Source: Pseudomonadota bacterium (GTDB taxonomy: Bacteria > Pseudomonadota > Gammaproteobacteria > Natronospirales > REEB76). Taken from it: a stretch of 8,423 nt of DNA. The number at the start of each line of letters is the position of its first letter. Positions within the stretch are counted from its first letter, which is position 1. This document shows positions 6,671-8,423 of the stretch, one piece after another. Made by a program: the position numbers and the translations under genes. The stretch is taken from contig JAJYBN010000040.1 of the NCBI GenBank assembly GCA_021779005.1, positions 1 through 8,423 of the forward strand. Direction: 5' to 3'. Below the pieces are notes generated by a model that ran no database searches, was not told the DNA's origin, and saw nothing but the letters and a program-made list of their open reading frames with translations.

Positions 6671-7150
6671 TCATTGTTCATAACGCACATCGATGATCTC
6701 GAACTGTCGCGGACCGGAAGGGGTGATTACCACCGCCACGTCGCCCTGCTGTTTGCCAATGAGCGCGCGAGCCAAGGGTGAATTGACCGAGACCCGGCTG
6801 GCCTTGATATCTGCTTCGTCCTCACCCACGATCTGGTAACAGACTTCGCTGCCGTTTTCTTCATCTTCCAGCATCACCGTGCAGCCAAATACCACCTTGC
6901 CACCGGCATTGATCTTGGTGACGTCGATTATCTCGGCATTTGAAAGCTTGGATTCCAGTTCCTTGATGCGGCCTTCTACAAAGCTCTGTTGCTCTCGGGC
7001 AGCGTGATATTCAGCGTTCTCACTCAAATCACCATGAGCACGCGCCTCGGCGATGGCCTTGATGATACGCGGCCGATCCTCGCTCTTGAGGCGCTTCAGC
7101 TCATCGCGTAACCGCACCGCCCCATGTACCGTCAAAGGTGTTTTTGCCAT
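6671..7150 (-). CDS. greA: Transcription elongation factor GreA
   Basis: GreA enters the secondary channel of RNA polymerase and stimulates cleavage of backtracked RNA, rescuing arrested complexes. The 159 residues have the family layout. An N-terminal antiparallel coiled coil (about 1-76) carries at its tip the acidic residues D41 and E44 in [14 protein letters not shown], which help hold the catalytic Mg. A C-terminal FKBP-like domain follows, with [15 protein letters not shown] at about 124-138. The ATG shares its A with the carB stop codon (TGATG). GGGAG lies 8 bases upstream inside carB, so translation is probably coupled. In E. coli greA is next to yhbY; here it follows carB directly and is followed by rlmE after 65 bases with no yhbY. 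Confidence 0.97.
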   Translation of the reverse strand: MAKTPLTVHGAVRLRDELKRLKSEDRPRIIKAIAEARAHGDLSENAEYHAAREQQSFVEGRIKELESKLSNAEIIDVTKINAGGKVVFGCTVMLEDEENGSEVCYQIVGEDEADIKASRVSVNSPLARALIGKQQGDVAVVITPSGPRQFEIIDVRYEQ

Positions 7151-8423
7151 CAGGCAAGCTCCCGGTGCAGATCCTGCAGTTTGTTCACGTCAGCCGAATC
7201 AAGATAATCCAATGCAATCACAGTGGCCTTGGCAGCGGCAATCGTGGTGTAGTAAGTGATCTTGTGGAAGACTGCTTCACGGCGGATGGAGTTGGATTCG
7301 AGGATAGCCTGCTTGCCTTCGGTGGTATTCACGATCAGGCTCACTTCTTCATTCTTGATGAGATCCACTACATGCGGACGGCCTTCTCGTACTTTGTTGA
7401 CGTGCTCGCATGCGATACCCGCAGCTTCCAACGCTGCTGCGGTCCCATGGGTCGCAACCAGCTTGAATCCACGCTGCACCAGCGCACGCGCCAAGCCGAT
7501 GGCTGCTGCCTTATCCTGGTTGCGCACTGACAACAGCGCCTTGCCGGCAGTCGGGATAATGATCCCCGAAGCAAATTGTGCCTTGGCATAGGCTTCACCG
7601 AAACTGCGGCCGGTGCCCATGACTTCACCGGTGGATTTCATTTCCGGTCCAAGAATCGGATCGACTCCGCGGAACTTGATGAACGGGTATACAGGTTGCT
7701 TGACTGAAAAATACTTTGGAGTCGGTATCTTATCGACTCCTTGCTGCTTGAGTGTACGGCCTACCATGCAACGAGCTGCCAGTTTTGCCAACGGCACACC
7801 CACAGCTTTAGAGACAAACGGCGCAGTACGCGAGGCACGCGGGTTCACTTCCAGTATATAAAGTTTATCGCCCTGGATGGCGTACTGTACGTTCATGAGA
7901 CCCACGACGTTCAGAGCCTCGGCCAATTGCCGGGTCTGGTCGCGGATACGGACCTGGACCTCCGCAGTCAGTGTATTGGGGGGCAACGAGCAGCCTGAGT
8001 CGCCAGAATGGATGCCCGCCTGTTCGACGTGTTCCATGATGCCGCCGATGAGCACCTCCTCGCCATCTGAAAGTGCATCGACATCTACCTCGATAGCGTC
8101 TTCCAGGAACCGATCCATGAGCACCGGTGAATCATTCGATACCTGCACGGCATTGCGGATGTAGCCCAGCAGGTCCTCTTCGCTGAACACTACTTCCATG
8201 GCGCGGCCGCCCAGCACATACGAGGGCCGCAGCATCAATGGAAAACCGACTTCGCGGGCGAGTTGTACTGCTTCTCCCTCATTATGGGCGCTGCGTGCCG
8301 GCGGCTGCAGCAACCCCAGCTCGTCCACCAGTCTGGAAAAACGCTCGCGATCTTCAGCGCAATCGATGCTATCAGGCGAAGTGCCGATGATGGGAGCGCC
8401 AGCTGCCGCCAGGGCGCGCGCCA
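7150..8423 (-). CDS. carB: Carbamoyl-phosphate synthase large chain, C-terminal part (5' end outside the window)
   Basis: CarB makes carbamoyl phosphate from bicarbonate, ATP and ammonia delivered by CarA, feeding pyrimidine and arginine synthesis. The frame is open to the edge and about 423 residues are visible, the last two fifths of a protein of about 1070. The fragment begins [20 protein letters not shown] and continues AEDRERF, showing it lies in the second synthetase half. [12 protein letters not shown] marks the ATP-grasp domain and [16 protein letters not shown] (about fragment residues 191-206) is the family signature. The last roughly 135 residues form the MGS-like allosteric domain, with [16 protein letters not shown] and IVNTTEGK matching the UMP/IMP-binding Thr, Lys, Asn and Thr positions known from E. 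coli. Feedback control by UMP is therefore likely. It ends at the TGATG overlap with greA. An internal GTG (8328) is not a real start. Confidence 0.97.
   Translation of the reverse strand, partial: ARALAAAGAPIIGTSPDSIDCAEDRERFSRLVDELGLLQPPARSAHNEGEAVQLAREVGFPLMLRPSYVLGGRAMEVVFSEEDLLGYIRNAVQVSNDSPVLMDRFLEDAIEVDVDALSDGEEVLIGGIMEHVEQAGIHSGDSGCSLPPNTLTAEVQVRIRDQTRQLAEALNVVGLMNVQYAIQGDKLYILEVNPRASRTAPFVSKAVGVPLAKLAARCMVGRTLKQQGVDKIPTPKYFSVKQPVYPFIKFRGVDPILGPEMKSTGEVMGTGRSFGEAYAKAQFASGIIIPTAGKALLSVRNQDKAAAIGLARALVQRGFKLVATHGTAAALEAAGIACEHVNKVREGRPHVVDLIKNEEVSLIVNTTEGKQAILESNSIRREAVFHKITYYTTIAAAKATVIALDYLDSADVNKLQDLHRELA
7159..7163 (-). promoter_or_regulatory. Ribosome binding site of greA inside carB
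   Basis: The minus strand reads GGGAG 8 bases before the greA ATG, within the last codons of carB. With the one-base TGATG overlap it supports the start choice and translational coupling. Confidence 0.6.

Noticed and set aside
1..8423. Possible mobile element, CRISPR array, phage or defence genes
   Set aside because: All coding space is accounted for by conserved housekeeping genes on one strand; no repeat arrays, transposase or integrase motifs, or attachment-like duplications of the tRNA end were seen.

Overview
The window reads as a conserved housekeeping block of a proteobacterium, most likely a gammaproteobacterium, with a betaproteobacterium as the alternative. The evidence is the gene order (carB-greA-rlmE-ftsH-folP-glmM, a cluster also seen around E. 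coli greA/ftsH/glmM) and proteins that align easily, from memory, with proteobacterial family members. By eye the sequence is moderately GC-rich. Every gene lies on the minus strand, so transcription runs from the high-coordinate end to the low-coordinate end. Both edges cut genes: carB lacks its 5' part and nuoA lacks its 3' part.

Layout in transcription order: the 3' third of carB (pyrimidine/arginine synthesis) overlaps greA (transcript-cleavage factor) by one base. Next come rlmE (23S rRNA U2552 2'-O-methyltransferase) and ftsH (membrane AAA+ metalloprotease, TTG start with a good Shine-Dalgarno). A strong intrinsic terminator lies just after ftsH. The second run is folP (dihydropteroate synthase), glmM (phosphoglucosamine mutase), tpiA (triosephosphate isomerase) and secG (Sec translocon subunit). 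A weak, possibly bidirectional terminator follows, then a tRNA-Leu(GAG) gene with encoded CCA, a strong 12-bp hairpin without a U-tract, and nuoA, the first gene of a complex I operon.

The genes share no single pathway. They are growth functions: nucleotide precursors, transcription fidelity, ribosome maturation, membrane proteostasis, folate, cell-wall precursor, glycolysis, secretion and respiration. SecG and FtsH meet at the membrane, since FtsH is known to degrade unassembled SecY. Departures from the E. coli arrangement are tpiA between glmM and secG, no yhbY gene beside greA/rlmE, and a tRNA-Leu(GAG) gene leading into nuo.

I found no mobile element, CRISPR array, phage gene, defence system or uncharacterised gene, and no support for a novel system. 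The points worth checking are small: the terminator crowded against the folP start, two similar extended -10 elements before ftsH and folP, the hairpin in the nuoA leader, start-codon choices for ftsH, tpiA and glmM, and the missing yhbY.
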